64,000 nt of DNA from Hydractinia symbiolongicarpus (GCF_029227915.1 NC_079880.1:24182501-24246500), one strand, 5' to 3'; shown: positions 44,941 through 55,971, counted from the stretch's first letter. Made by a program: numbers and translations. The notes: a model not told the origin generated them from the letters alone.

Positions 44941-44984
44941 AGTTAGTTAGGGAACCAGTAGCGAAAAGAAATTATGAGATTGTT

Positions 44985-45330
44985 CGTTTAAAACATTTTT
45001 AATCTAAATATTGGGCATTTATTAAAGATCGGAATGTAGAGGAGTGGTTGAAATGCGATAACAGGGCAGTAGTTAAGGTTAAGCCGTCTGATATAATTCA
45101 ACAGTTATGTGTTGTTCTTTCTCAAGCTGTGAAACGCGAGTTTTGCTTTGTAAAAGGTGGAGGATTTCTTTTCCTAGCGGTTTTATTACCCCGGCTGTTA
45201 TTTTCACTGGCCGCCTACCGTAATTAATAAGTTTGCTCACTCCCCACTCTCTTACAGAGTAATTAAAAGAAGCTAAGCAAGGAGGTTTGACAATCTGTCT
45301 TGTTTTTGGGGTTTGACGGAGTCCATTGGG
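44985..45330 (+). pseudogene. USP domain C-terminal remnant, copy 4
   Basis: Encodes 'YWAFIKDRNVEEWLKCDNRAVVKV' in two pieces: 'KYWAFIKD' at about 45010 and 'EEWLKCDNRAV' at about 45038-45070. This matches the end of a USP (His box then W-x-x-C-N/D-R/x-x-V). It is followed by the family's 3' UTR phrase 'agcaaggaggtttgac'. It is more diverged than copies 1 and 2, so an older or different lineage. Confidence 0.55.
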
Positions 45331-45419
45331 GAGGCCATGTTTGCTCACTTTGTCTACAGGGTTAACGATCCTGATCCTGTATCCACAGTTATTGTTATAA
45401 GAAGCTTTTCAAGGGGGTT

Positions 45420-46010
45420 AGAAATTTCTTGTTCAGATCTTCGTGGATTTACGCCCATGCATTTTACCCCAGTAACTTCAGGCTGATCTTGACATACGGC
45501 TGGTCCCGAGCGTCAATCACCTGTGTAAGGCTAAGTGTTGGGATCCGTAACATATGTAGAAAGCTACTCCTCAAGTGTTTGTTTCAGTACAGCCAAAATC
45601 CATTAGCTTTTTGATCATCCATGTAAAGGGGAGAAGACAGAAGTTTTCCAGTGGCTTTTTATTCTTTGGAGAGAAACTTCCTTTTTTTCATTAACATCTC
45701 TGTCTTAAAAGGCTAGCCATATCTGCATTGCAGTGTAGTTACTTCTATTCTCTTTATAGTTTTATGTTCATATTTATTTGTTTCTTTCTATGTTGTATAG
45801 CACTTTGTAACTGGCAGTAGGTGTTTGTGATGTAATGTATATAGAGGGTCTTTAGTCCAATTACCTCGATTCTGCAGACTATTCTTGTAAAAAGGGAGAT
45901 CCTGCACTGAATATAGATCTCTAGAGGGTGTAACATCTACAATTCAAAAACGAAAGAGTCAGTAGACCAGTTCCATCATTACAGCTCGCTGTTTTATTAT
46001 CTCACAATCA
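45420..46010 (+). mobile_element. 5' and tail segments of the element family
   Basis: Starts with a stretch found inverted at 63890-64000, continues with the 'cagccaaaatccattagc' segment (45575-45740), and ends in the tail segment with hairpin ACAGC-TC-GCTGT at 45981-45992. No coding sequence remains. Confidence 0.5.
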
Positions 46011-46311
46011 TTTTTTTTTCTTAAAAGATTATTTTTTAATAGGCGCGGTACGGATGGAGCTTGAGTATAATTGAGCTTGACTATAACTAACTATTTTCCA
46101 TAGATTAACATGCGGAGTAGTAAAATTTTAAACTTTACTAAGATTTTCAAAATCTATTTTTTTTTGCAGAGCAAATTTTACCACCATGTTGATCATTCCG
46201 AGTGTTAATTAAAATAATTTTGTTCTGACTTGTAAACACCGACATAGCGACGCCTTTTACTCCGACTACGTAGAATAATTTATCATTGCATTCCGAGCGT
46301 TTGTCACTAAT

Positions 46312-46668
46312 TTAAGATAACAGAGATTCATTTTGTGTACTAAAAAACACATTCCTTTCCTCCGTCTGCGACAATATATTCGATGACAATATTTGTAACG
46401 CTTCCGCCATGTGAAGGAAACCAGATATTTTATTAGTATGATAAAGATAGTTACCTATGCCAATTGCACTGCAATTTATAAGCAAAGGAATATCTTTTAG
46501 CGCTGACCACGACGAAAAACTGAACTCGTAAATTGACTTCTTCACAGCAAAACCCAGCAATAACGATATCACAACGCAAGCGTTGCTGCTATTTGCATTA
46601 CAAATTGTACTTTGGGATAGTGATGATGGAAAAAGAATTGTTTCTAGACTTCCCATTTCCACACACAA
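46312..46668 (-). CDS. Hypothetical ORF, weakly cysteine-peptidase-like
   Basis: 118 codons without a good start. 'ICNANSSNACVVISLLLG' resembles the N/S-rich turn before a nucleophilic Cys and its helix in papain-like enzymes. A later 'SGFLHMAEALQIL' looks helical. No His or Asp partner can be identified. This may be an accessory protease frame of a transposon, or chance. Confidence 0.3.
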   Translation of the reverse strand: MCVEMGSLETILFPSSLSQSTICNANSSNACVVISLLLGFAVKKSIYEFSFSSWSALKDIPLLINCSAIGIGNYLYHTNKISGFLHMAEALQILSSNILSQTEERNVFFSTQNESLLS

Positions 46669-46712
46669 AATTCACCTTCTAATAAATCAACAACATATTC
46701 TTCTCCTGCAGT

Positions 46713-46889
46713 TCACAAAAAGCCTTCATTAAGGAATTTTATTTCGTCTCCAGATGACAATGTAGAAGAGGCACTGTCATCAAAGCTTTCTTCCACACTT
46801 TCAATCACTTCACCTCCGTGCGTTAAAGTTTTGTCCAGCCATATTCCAAAACAGTTGATCCCATTTTTGATAGTATCTTTGTACTGCAT
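46713..46889 (-). CDS. Hypothetical 58-residue acidic ORF
   Basis: ATG to TGA. Encodes 'NGINCFGIWLDKTLTHGGEV' then a Ser/Asp/Glu-rich tail. It is upstream of and on the same strand as 46312-46668 and may be part of the same broken gene. No domain recognised. Confidence 0.25.
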   Translation of the reverse strand: MQYKDTIKNGINCFGIWLDKTLTHGGEVIESVEESFDDSASSTLSSGDEIKFLNEGFL

Positions 46890-47190
46890 AATCTGGATTT
46901 TACACGAAATTGGAAAAAACGATTTTCTGGTAGTTTTTGGCAGTTTTTTATGCGATCTGTGTAAAAACCAGAAAATATATTAAATAACTTTTATTTAGCT
47001 TTCAGAAACTTCAAACAGAATGTAAAAATTTGCTGTAAAACTAAAGTAATTGAATTTTAAACAAATTTCAAGCTTTTGACGACGTCACAGAAAATGTGCT
47101 GACGCAAGCGAAAATTTATTGCTGCCATTCGGCTCCTTTTGTGAGGTACTATAAGTGTGCTAAGTTTAATTTAATTTGGACAAACCTATG
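46890..47190. repeat. Dispersed MITE-like repeat, family A, copy 3
   Basis: Shares 'gtaaaaaccag', 'tttagctttcagaaacttcaa', 'gacgacgtcacagaaaatg' and 'tgctgacgcaagc' with the copies at 3.4 and 40.4 kb. Confidence 0.65.
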
Positions 47191-47429
47191 CAAACTGGTT
47201 TTCGTACATTTGACTTAAAAGAATCGTACGATTTCTTCAGATGTTGAGATAACTCTAGTTTTATTTCACTCTGTTACAAAATATGAAAAGTTGTTTGAAC
47301 CTGACAATCTAATGCATGCCTTTTAGCGTGCATGACAGATAAAGCTGGAGTCACTGTTGAAGCAATAGCGTGTTCAAGCGATGTAACAAACTTCCAAAAT
47401 TTGTGCATGTCATCAATGATTCAATACAG

Positions 47430-47730
47430 CAATGAACTTTAATGCGCCTGGTGGCTTGCAGGAGGCAGGAAATGCTTACTCAAGGGCCCTCACCAGATCC
47501 CAAGCATGGATGAATTTCACCAATCTTCATGTTTCCACATTCATAGGTGTTTGTTTCAGTACAGCCGAAATCCATTAGCTTTGAGATCATCCCTGTAAAA
47601 GAGAGAATACAGAAGTTCTCCAGTTGCTTCTTATTCTTTGGAGAGAAACCTTATATTTTCAATAACATGTCTTAAAAGACTAGTTATATCTCCATTGCAA
47701 TGTAGTTACTTCTATTCTTTTTAATGAGTA
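47430..47730 (+). mobile_element. 5' segments of the USP-bearing element, another copy
   Basis: 'cttgcaggaggcagg..atgcttactcaa' through 'cagccgaaatccattagc' and 'agttatatctccattgcaatgtagtta', in the same order as at 43.4 kb. No ORF follows. Confidence 0.6.
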
Positions 47731-49700
47731 CATTGGATAGCCAAAGAGCTCTCCTTGAAACGTATTTTTGTGTCGACATGTACGGAGAACAATTCCAGTT
47801 TCTTTTTTGTTTGTTTGTTTAATTTATTTAAAGTCGAATATATAATTTGCAGTAGTTTTTAATTAATACATACAAAATCTAATAAAAACCGTCTACAGAG
47901 TTTGACATTTGCTTTGAGTTACCTGCTGCAGACTATATTCCACTTCAATCTAGAAATGTTAATTTTTCCACTTTAGCTTACTTGCAAGGTAAGAAAATGT
48001 CAACCCTATTGTGACTTGAACTTAAATCCCCTGACAAAATAGGAAAAAAAAACTTGTATTTTAAAACTAAGCTATTGAGTTGTGTATATTCAGAAAAGAA
48101 ATATAAATAAACATGGCCAAATAGCCCTTACCTTTTTCATACATCTTTCAGAGCCATATACTTGTTGGAAATATTCATTAACTTCACTATTGGTCTTAAA
48201 AAAAGGTTCCCTTGTAATACGTTCGGCTCTTTCTCCTAATTATATATTTACTTAAAAGTTTTAAAAATAAAGAACACATTGGAAATGTTCCAATGTGTTT
48301 TTTATTAAACGACAAGTGCCAGTATGAAATTTTAAGTATCCATCGCAAGTATCACAAATTGCTTCTTCACTTATAAATGTGTCCAAAATTATATTGCTAT
48401 TGCTTGTCCATTGTACATGGCTAACTACAATTTTTTGGTGCCATTCTTTATGGCTGTATACTTTCTTCCTTGTTTTCACAAAAGAAGATAGTAGCTATAC
48501 GGACTGCTTTATCACTTCGTTTCGTTATGGTGTAGCTTAAACAATAGAACATCGGCAACAATATTGAGGAGTAATAAACATACATACAAAAATATTCAAA
48601 CGTTTTTACCTGGTACAACCAAAGGATAATATCTGGTTTGGTACTTAAAAACTTTCAGATTTTTCTACGCACGTTGCGGCAGGTTACGTTTTCCCATTAG
48701 AAGAATTGCTGGATCATGTTCATTCATACTTAACATTGGTGATGTAGTCTTTAAAATCTTGCAAAGAAGACTTTTGTATGAGGTGCTTAAGCTGATGCCA
48801 CTGTCTACTACTTCCGGGTGGTTTTCGCAAAAATGAAACATAGTCAAACATAGAATTTGAAAAATCAAGCTTGTAAAAATTGGTTACCATGAAACATAAA
48901 ACAATGGATTAATAAGAAGGAGAACAAAGTTTTATATTCGCAAACTTCAAATGTACATTGAGATTTCTAACGCTATTAATTGTAATTGATCTAATTATTT
49001 CGAGACCAGGCTGCAATCAGAAGGAACTATCACCTGAGGTGTATTTATACTGATCAAGCATAATCGGTATTCCAAAAGACTTCACACTAAGCCAGAAAAT
49101 TTGAACAGTGTTTGAATTATAATCTCTATTTGTTATTTTTTGTATCACATCTTTTCTTCGAAATCCGAAAAAGTTCTTTGCCAGACCATTTATGTTTGCT
49201 GCCAGTCAATTTTTTTACAACCTTATTTGCAACTTTTGTTGGGTTCTTGGTAGTAATACTGCATAGTTATGATGTAGGGTCAAGTTTATAAGTACATTGG
49301 AACAGTGGCACACCCGATAACATTGATCGTAATACTGAACATTCTACTTCAATAAATAATTGATTGTCAATGCAGAATACATTCCTGATACATCTTATAG
49401 CCAATTCAATAAACAAGTCCACCTGAAAATTTCTCCACTTAATCTGCATTTGGTTTCCTCGCGAACAATAAGTAAGCTACCCCATGAAATATATTGCTGC
49501 CTTTCTAAAGGATTTTAGATTTTAACATTTTTGCACTAAAAAATCATGTCATTTATCCCCTAAAAATATGGAAAGAAACCTTTACTTTTGTGAAAAAATA
49601 AATATCAACAGAGAATTCTGTGTGAAGATATAAAGCAATGTATTTCCTTATAAAAACACAAACATTACTTAATCGGTTCGATTTGTTGTTACAGCTTCGC
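47731..49700. other. Unassigned stretch with one strong hairpin
   Basis: Minus-strand frames at 48261-48479 (with a 'CDTCDGYLKFHTGTC' Cys/His cluster), 48665-48868 and 49267-49449 do not match anything I know. A 12-bp perfect stem with ATG loop lies at 48273-48299. Confidence 0.35.
48273..48299. repeat. Perfect 12-bp hairpin
   Basis: AACACATTGGAA, loop ATG, TTCCAATGTGTT, followed on the plus strand by a T run. Confidence 0.8.
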
Positions 49701-49759
49701 CAGACAGCCGTCTTGACTTTTGCCACATTTTTGATCCCCTTGAAAGACACGGCCTTACC

Positions 49760-50578
49760 TCTCTGCTAGAATTGGTTAAATTAAAGCTGCGATCCTTTAG
49801 AGGAAAAAAGAACAGGAAGAAACGATGGAAAAGGCTTAAGTCTTACCGTGTGTTTATCAAAGATCCTTATCAGGCTGACAAAAATTAACTAGACCCTAAG
49901 AGCTTTGTCAAGTTCCAAGTACCAAAAGAGTCTATGGATGACCACAAAAAGAAATCATTGCAAGATCCAATGCGTGATGTACCATTGCCCTTATTGGAAA
50001 GTTTACCATTACCTCCTAAGCAGGCTAAAACCTTCAATACATCACCTTTTACATTTCAAGAATTTCAACAAGCTCTTCAGTCTCGCCGCAATGGCTCTGC
50101 GCTAGGTATCCATATGATACCATATAATGTTTACAAATATTGTCCCAAAACTGCTTCTTTCTTATTTAACACATTAAAATTATGTCTTAAACAGTCATTT
50201 TTTCCTTTGCAGTGGCGTGTTGCATCTGACGTTTTTATCCCAAAATGCAAGCCTCCCGATCCATCCTGCATAAAGGATTATAGACCATTAGCTTTATTGA
50301 ATGTGGAAGGTAAACTGTTCTGTAGCCTAATCTCGAAACGTTTAGAGACGCACAAAATAACAAATAATAACTCACCAACAAAAGTATTCAGAAAGGTTGT
50401 ATGGAAAAGGTTACTGGTTGTTGGGAGCATATGTCCCTAGTTTGGTCGGCATTAAAATCTGCCAAGACTGACAAAGCTTCAGTTTCAGCTATTTGGCTGG
50501 GTGTAGCTAATGCATACCCTTAGTACCGCACAAACTTATCTTCTTTGCTTTAGAACGTTATGGTGTATCACCTTCCTG
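49760..50578 (+). pseudogene. Reverse transcriptase, first part (copy 3)
   Basis: The open frame 49934-50440 covers the RT fingers: 'FTFQEFQQALQSRRNGSALG', 'FPLQWRVASDVFIPKCKP' and 'IKDYRPLALLNVEGKLFCSL', typical of non-LTR reverse transcriptases. A frame change leads to 'GCMEKVTGCWEHMSLVWSAL', then 'VPHKLIFFALERYGVSPSW' just before the nested transposon. The PxxLL and DYRP signatures fit R2-like clades. Confidence 0.75.
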
Positions 50579-50581
50579 GAT

Positions 50582-52203
50582 CCCAGCCGGCACACCAACG
50601 TCGCAGAGACGTTGTAGCGACGTCGAGTTTTACGTCGGTGCGACGTCCGCTCAACGTCAGAATGGAAAGTCGCGCAGACGTCGGCTTCGATGTCAGTGCA
50701 CAATGTCCTATCGACGTCCTGGCTACGTTGCCTAGACGTCTGCCATTTTACAGACGTATAACTAGGAAGTTAAACGACGTTACAGCGACTTAGCTGCGAT
50801 GTTAACGGACGTAACAAAGACTTTCTTTAAAACAAAAAGTGATTTTAAAAATTATTTTCTTTCATAATTTACTAGTATTCACATTTGTTAAATTACACTA
50901 GTATCAGAAGACACTTGATAACTCATATTTTTTACAATAACTTTATGTTCCCAAGCATAAACATTTTTCATCACCTCTTCATTTTTACGTGCATCTTCAG
51001 TATAGATACGATTTTTCATCGACTTTTTCTTCTATTTGCTATAGAAAGAAAATAAAGGTATTAAAATATGATCTAACTAGTGATATAAATTGCAAGGAGA
51101 AATTGTCACAGAAAGAAGATAAAAACTTTTTATATAAAAATATTTTTTTGGAAATAGCAAGATGTGTAATTGTAAAGCTATGTGTTCAAAGAGATATATA
51201 TTAACAGATTCTACAGTTTTCAATTGATGTGCCTAGATACAATGTTAGTTATAAAGTAACTAGACTAACTTACTGTTTCTTCTTCCTAAAGCGGGAATCT
51301 TCTCAATTCCTTTTTGTCGCTTTTTTCATCAACCTAAAATAAAGATATTTCATCTATAGCATATGCAAAATAATGACACCATATAAACTTGAAATATGTA
51401 TACATTGTATTTCATATAAATATTCAGGGTAACCCAGGGAATTAAAAAAAACTTACTGCTTGTCAGATCCTTTTTCAATATAATTTGAAATATTTCCACT
51501 TTCTTTCTTTTCTTCTATATGTTCGTAAAAAAAAATCTACAATACTTTACCAACAAAAAATGCTTAAAATTAACACGTAAGGATTTAAGAAAGAAACTGA
51601 CACATATATAACGTTTCAACAAATAAATTTCCAAAACGTTTGCAACTTCAACTTTCTTTGGTAAAGAGAAAAAACATGTTTTTATTTAAATTCGCAGCGA
51701 CTTCTTTTTCTGTTCGAAAGTGCGATATTTTAACAAATCAAATTCAATAAATTTTATCATATGGTTTGGTCACATCTATTACAAATTTAAACTGGAAACT
51801 TTTGCGCTTTCTCTGTTAAAGATAAAATTATAATAAAAACGTATCCATCTTCAATCTCCATAAGTCAGTCAGTTATTGCATTTGTAAAAACTGCGTTTTA
51901 TTTTTCTAAGAAAATTTTAAGAATAATTTTTGCCTGAAAAACTTATCGAAACTTACGTTAATGCGACGTTGGTACAACGTCGTGTTGAACTATAATTCCG
52001 TCTGATACCTTAACGTCGGATCGACGTCGGTTTATGGTCGGTATGCGACGTCGAAATTCCAGACGTTGTATCGACATCGGTTTATGGTCGAAGTACGGCG
52101 TTGGAAATTACGACGTTGAAGCGACGTTGTAACAACGTGGCCGACGTCGCGACGTAGCAGCGACTACCAACAGACGTCTGTACGACATCGTGTGCCTGCT
52201 GGG
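50582..52203. mobile_element. Nested DNA transposon with ACGTC-rich inverted ends
   Basis: Termini CCCAGCCGGCACACC and the complement of CCCAGCAGGCACACG. Subterminal regions of about 240 bp at each end are packed with 'gacgtc', 'acgtcg' and 'cgacgt' motifs. It is flanked by GAT on both sides, a 3-bp target duplication. Removing element and one GAT restores the RT frame ('SWILLIKTYYGGLWS'), which proves the insertion. The AT-rich interior (50830-51950) has no transposase, so it is non-autonomous. Superfamily not assigned. Confidence 0.85.
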
Positions 52204-52480
52204 GATATTACTTATTAAGACTTATTATGGTGGCCTATGGAGTAAATCCTTTTCACTCTTCCCTATCAGGGTGGCACTTGCATGAAAAAGGTATTTATAT
52301 TGGTTGCAACCTCTCGATTATTCTTTAATGATCCCGCCCAACCACCAATGAAAGCATTTATGGACGACATTTTTCTAATGTCTCCCTCAGCACATGATTG
52401 TCAGAAGTTCCGTGACCGTTGTATTACTGGCCTTAACTGGGCAGGCATGTCGCAGTATTGTCACTGAAATACAAAGGTAG
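52204..52480 (+). pseudogene. Reverse transcriptase, second part with FMDD active site (copy 3)
   Basis: 'LIKTYYGGLWSKSF', then after a frame change 'PPMKAFMDDIFLMSPS' (about 52345-52390), where MDD is the catalytic pair of the RT palm. The frame breaks at 52467. Confidence 0.7.
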
Positions 52481-52779
52481 CTGGGTATCATCAAATAGGG
52501 AAAGCTGGTTTTGGTCTTATTAAGCAGAAGGATATACCTACTAAAGGATGCCAAAAATACCGCAAAACCATCTCTGACATAGTTTATGAACACGAAGAGG
52601 AGATTTTACAAGCCCGTGCAGTGCAACTCCATATTCAAGACAACTGGATGAAATGGTGCAGTTACGTGTAAAACGATCTTTCGTGGAGCACCCTTTTGGC
52701 TCTGCCACAATGTCTAATTTGATTTTGATTGAGTCCACATAAGACACACTGCCTTCACCAATTAATCTAGTTCGCTGGG

Positions 52780-53420
52780 GATTACAAAAAGACGCAAGCT
52801 GTAGTTTGTGTAAAAAAAACATCTGTACAGTTCCCCATATCTTAGGTGCTTGTAAAGTTGTCCTAACTCAGGGTAGGTATTCATATCGTCAAGACACTGT
52901 GTTACGCACCCTTGTAACCTTCCTTCAAGATTTTTTATCGTTGTACAAACCATCTCCTTCCAACAAATCTAGAAATATTCGTTTTGTTTCTGCTGGTAGT
53001 TACTCCACGGCAAGGCAGAAAAAAACCTCCAACAGGCATTCTCCATTCAGCTTCAGATTGTCCAGTTATGTGTGATCTTGATACAACATTAATAATACCA
53101 CCTGATGTAGCTGTTACTGAACTTAGGCCTTGTGTTACTTTCTCGTAAGACAAGAGTAGTTATAGAGTTGACATGTCCTTGTGAGGAAAATATAGAGAAA
53201 TGGCATGACACGAAAACTGATAAATACTTTCTGTTATTGCGGACAATGCAAATTAATGGTTGGGCAGTTCACTTCTTCGCAGTTGAGGTTGGCGCTCGTG
53301 GGTACTGTTCAGATTCTGTGCGTACTTGTTTACGTCGTCTAGGTTTTTCACCCAAGTTAATTCGTTCACTCTAAAATTACTTGGTTCTATTGCAATGAAA
53401 TGCTCCTTCCATATTTGGTT
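52780..53420 (+). pseudogene. CCHC knuckle and restriction-like endonuclease (copy 3)
   Basis: 'CSLCKKNICTVPHILGAC' is a CX2CX8HX4C knuckle, then 'LTQGRYSYRQDTVLRTL'. The endonuclease shows 'LIIPPDVAVTE' (about 53090-53125) with the PD, and after a frameshift 'TRVVIELTCPCEENIEKW' (about 53150-53205) with the E-x-T core, then 'VHFFAVEVGARGYCSDSV' and 'LRRLGFSPKLIRS'. Knuckle plus PD-(D/E)XK-type nuclease downstream of RT is diagnostic of R2-group elements, which cut DNA with this domain to prime reverse transcription. Confidence 0.7.
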
Positions 53421-53589
53421 GGCCAGAGATTCAAACCCTTTGGAAACACTTACTACAACAACAGACGGTTTCCCTAAAAGCAAGTCACCTTTCAAATTTG
53501 CCAAAAGCAAATCATCTGTCCAAATAACTAAGAGGAAAATAAAATCTTCACGGTTAACAAAAGAGTTAATGCTTACAAACAGTTGCATA

Positions 53590-54500
53590 CAAAAAAGGGT
53601 AACACTTGCTATGCAAATTCTATTTTGCAATGTTTAAACTCCCTACCGCAATTCCATCTATCCCATCCGACAGGAAATCCTTCCTTGTAACCTCTTGTCG
53701 AATGTTTTCGATCAATTGTCATCTTCGAAAGTCCCAGTTGATCCATCCGCTTTTCTTGCCACCCTAAAAAATGCTATAAGTAAAGTAAAAGGTAATTTTG
53801 ATATTTTTACACAGCATGATGTTCCTGAAATCTTGGGTTATTTGCTACAGACTCGCTTTTTACTACTACCATGTTCCAGTATAGTACTAGAACTACAATC
53901 ACATATGACACATGTTTCCAATCACCATCTATTGATGAAATGTCTCTATTTCTTAAATTGCAACCAAGACCCACAATTCAGCAGTACTGAACCGGCATAA
54001 ATGGGGTATGCAGTATGCATAAATCCACATGAGAAAAAAGCTAGCCATTTTCACGATATGTTTTGCACATCAAGCGTCTATTTTTTTGACAAAGTTCTCG
54101 CTTGAATCCACCATTATGCTTTTTTTTATACCCGTTTGACGATAACAACATACGGGAAGTCCGTCACATGTGTTGGAGAAAAATAGCGACAAATGCCATA
54201 AAATTTTTTTAGAGTCGGCAAAAGATACAGAAGTGTCGGGATTTGCTATTCTTACTATAACGGGCAATCAAGACATGAAGTAAACAACGTAGAATGACAT
54301 CGACCCTGAGGTAAGAAGCTGTAAGCACTTTAAGATCAGAGCGCTTATAAACCACTCTGGTTCTCTTAATAGTGTGCACTATACATCCATTGTTCAAGAC
54401 CAAAAGACAGACCAGTGGCAATGACAGAGCTGTGACACAATATGATGTTTGGAAGGAACTTAACAGCAAACTGTCCTACGTCTTCTTCTTCCAGGCAATT
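53590..54500 (+). pseudogene. Ubiquitin-specific protease domain, copy 3
   Basis: 'GNTCYANSILQCLNSLPQ' (about 53598) keeps the catalytic Cys. 'VPVDPSAFLATLKNAISKVK' and 'FDIFTQHDVPEIL' match the same block in copies 1 and 2. A finger Cys pair is seen in 'YDTCFQSP' form near 53905. The His box is 'GSLNSVHYTSIV' near 54365, His kept but Gly lost. Stops and frameshifts separate the parts, and sequence between 54000 and 54250 is scrambled. It is clearly diverged from copies 1 and 2, so the USP has been carried by the family for some time. Confidence 0.75.
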
Positions 54501-54700
54501 TAAAATGATAGAAAATAAAATAAAAATAGAAAATTTTTAAAAATATATATCGCCTAGCAAGGGGGTTTGACTTGCTTAGTTCCCTTTTTACAGGTTCCTA
54601 CAAGCCTTGTCTTTGTGTGTAACGACCCCACTTATTACCCCAGTCAACTCTTGTATATGCCAATAGATTGCACGGATTAAAGAACATTTGATGACTGAAG

Positions 54701-54815
54701 AGGATTCCAGGGCCTCCTGATGACCACTTAGTGGACCTCAAATTAGAGGTGCCCTGCCTGGAATCCTGACACCCATTGATTGAGGCTTTGGGGCGAAACC
54801 GTTTGGTGTCAAGGT
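54701..54815 (+). ncRNA. Structured 3' UTR RNA, copy 3
   Basis: Outer stem AGGATTCCAGG (54701-54711)/CCTGGAATCCT (54757-54767), perfect 11 bp. Inside: 'ctgatga', hairpin CCACTTAGTGG and hairpin CCTC-AAATTA-GAGG. Downstream TGACACC/GGTGTCA encloses 'ggggcgaaacc'. Same layout as copy 1 with nearly all paired positions changed. Confidence 0.7.
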
Positions 54816-55305
54816 TGGTATTGTGCAATCTTTTGTTGTGAGTGTGTTTTTTTTGTTTTCTTTGTTGTTGTTTTTTTTCACTTATATTGTGTATCCTGCC
54901 AAAAGGAAGTTTAACTGTCTTCTTGGCAGTAACTTTGGAGGAACAAAACCTCTATGATATAGCCCTAAAACTTAACAGGTTGAGTATTTAATTGTGCTTT
55001 GTTGCAATGTTCAAATTTCTCTCTACAGCCTTAGCTACCATTATACTATAAATTTGCAGAATTAGCATATTTTCGGAGAAGACTGCAGACTAACTTCATT
55101 TTGCAGATCCCACACGGTAGTAATTTACGGAACCAGTAAATCGCAGTGCGTATAATTATACTGTATCCACTAACTATTCCGTTACAGCCTAGTTACAGGT
55201 TTTCCCTGACTGCTAACTATTGTACAGTTGTACCTAAAAGTACTAAAAGGGTTGAAACCTCTAACTATAGTATAACCAACTGTTATAAGAGAAGTGAAAT
55301 CATTG

Positions 55306-55315
55306 CAGCTAGCTG
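55306..55315 (+). terminator. Terminal hairpin variant of the element tail
   Basis: CAGC-TA-GCTG after 'atcattg' and before a T run, as at 45981. It marks a further tail fragment (about 55150-55330) after copy 3. Confidence 0.35.
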
Positions 55316-55367
55316 TTTTTTCACCTCATCATCAATGGCGTGTAGTTTCAGATCTTCTTTTGATACC

Positions 55368-55601
55368 TCATTTTATTTTCTTCACTTCAATTGTTGTTTG
55401 AGACGGTGGATGTGTATGTTCATTTACTTGCTCAACAAAATTACCTGTTATTGTCAACTTCACTCTTGCCTTGCATTGACCCTGCCGACGTAGTATACAT
55501 TCCCAAGAACAAATGTCGTTGGGCACCTCTTTTTGAAATGTATACATGTAACCATCAAGAATTAACATCCGGTTTTCTTTGTTCGTCTCAGTGAATTTCA
55601 T
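55368..55601 (-). CDS. FLYWCH zinc-finger fragment
   Basis: About 77 codons with 'LILDGYMYTFQKEV', then Cys residues in 'CSWECILRRQGQCKARVKL' and the closing 'NEHTHPP'. This is the FLYWCH finger (C-x-n-C, H-x-H), a DNA-binding domain derived from Mutator-like transposases and widespread in cnidarian gene families. The frame stops soon after the finger, at the border with the non-LTR element tail, so the protein is truncated. It may be an exon of a host gene or a transposase relic. Confidence 0.65.
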   Translation of the reverse strand: MKFTETNKENRMLILDGYMYTFQKEVPNDICSWECILRRQGQCKARVKLTITGNFVEQVNEHTHPPSQTTIEVKKIK

Positions 55602-55971
55602 TTTGAATTGAGTTCATCTATCTTAACGACTGAAATCGAGCAATTGTGACTTCGTAGTGTCACCACCAATTCTTTTGGGCAACTTTTTTATTACCAGCAA
55701 GTAAAAGTTTAGAAAAGCTATTACACAACTTACATATAAGTTTTTCATTGTTTTTTGAAAATATTGTTATACGAGTCAGATCAGACATACAGAACTAAAG
55801 GGGGCACTATTTTAATGTCAATATTTTATTTCCTGGAGAAGGAGAGGGTGGCAAAACGATCGAGGGGTAAATTCGTGGGGGCTATATTCTGAAGGGGAAA
55901 TGAATAATGGGGGAAATAGTCATACTTAACTATAATGAGCATAATATAATTCATAAAAATGTTTCGTTGTA
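55602..55971. other. Short unassigned stretch
   Basis: No recognisable feature between the FLYWCH and HARBI1-like fragments. Confidence 0.4.

Larger units (their letters stand above)
49740..55060 (+). mobile_element. USP-bearing R2-type non-LTR element, copy 3 (longest)
   Basis: Reads RT (49760-50578, then 52204-52480 after a nested insertion), CCHC knuckle (about 52797-52860), restriction-like endonuclease (about 53060-53420), linker, USP (about 53590-54500), 3' UTR repeat unit (54558-54640), structured RNA (54701-54815) and tail (to about 55060). This one copy shows that RT, endonuclease and USP belong to one element. Frames are broken by stops and frameshifts. Confidence 0.75.
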
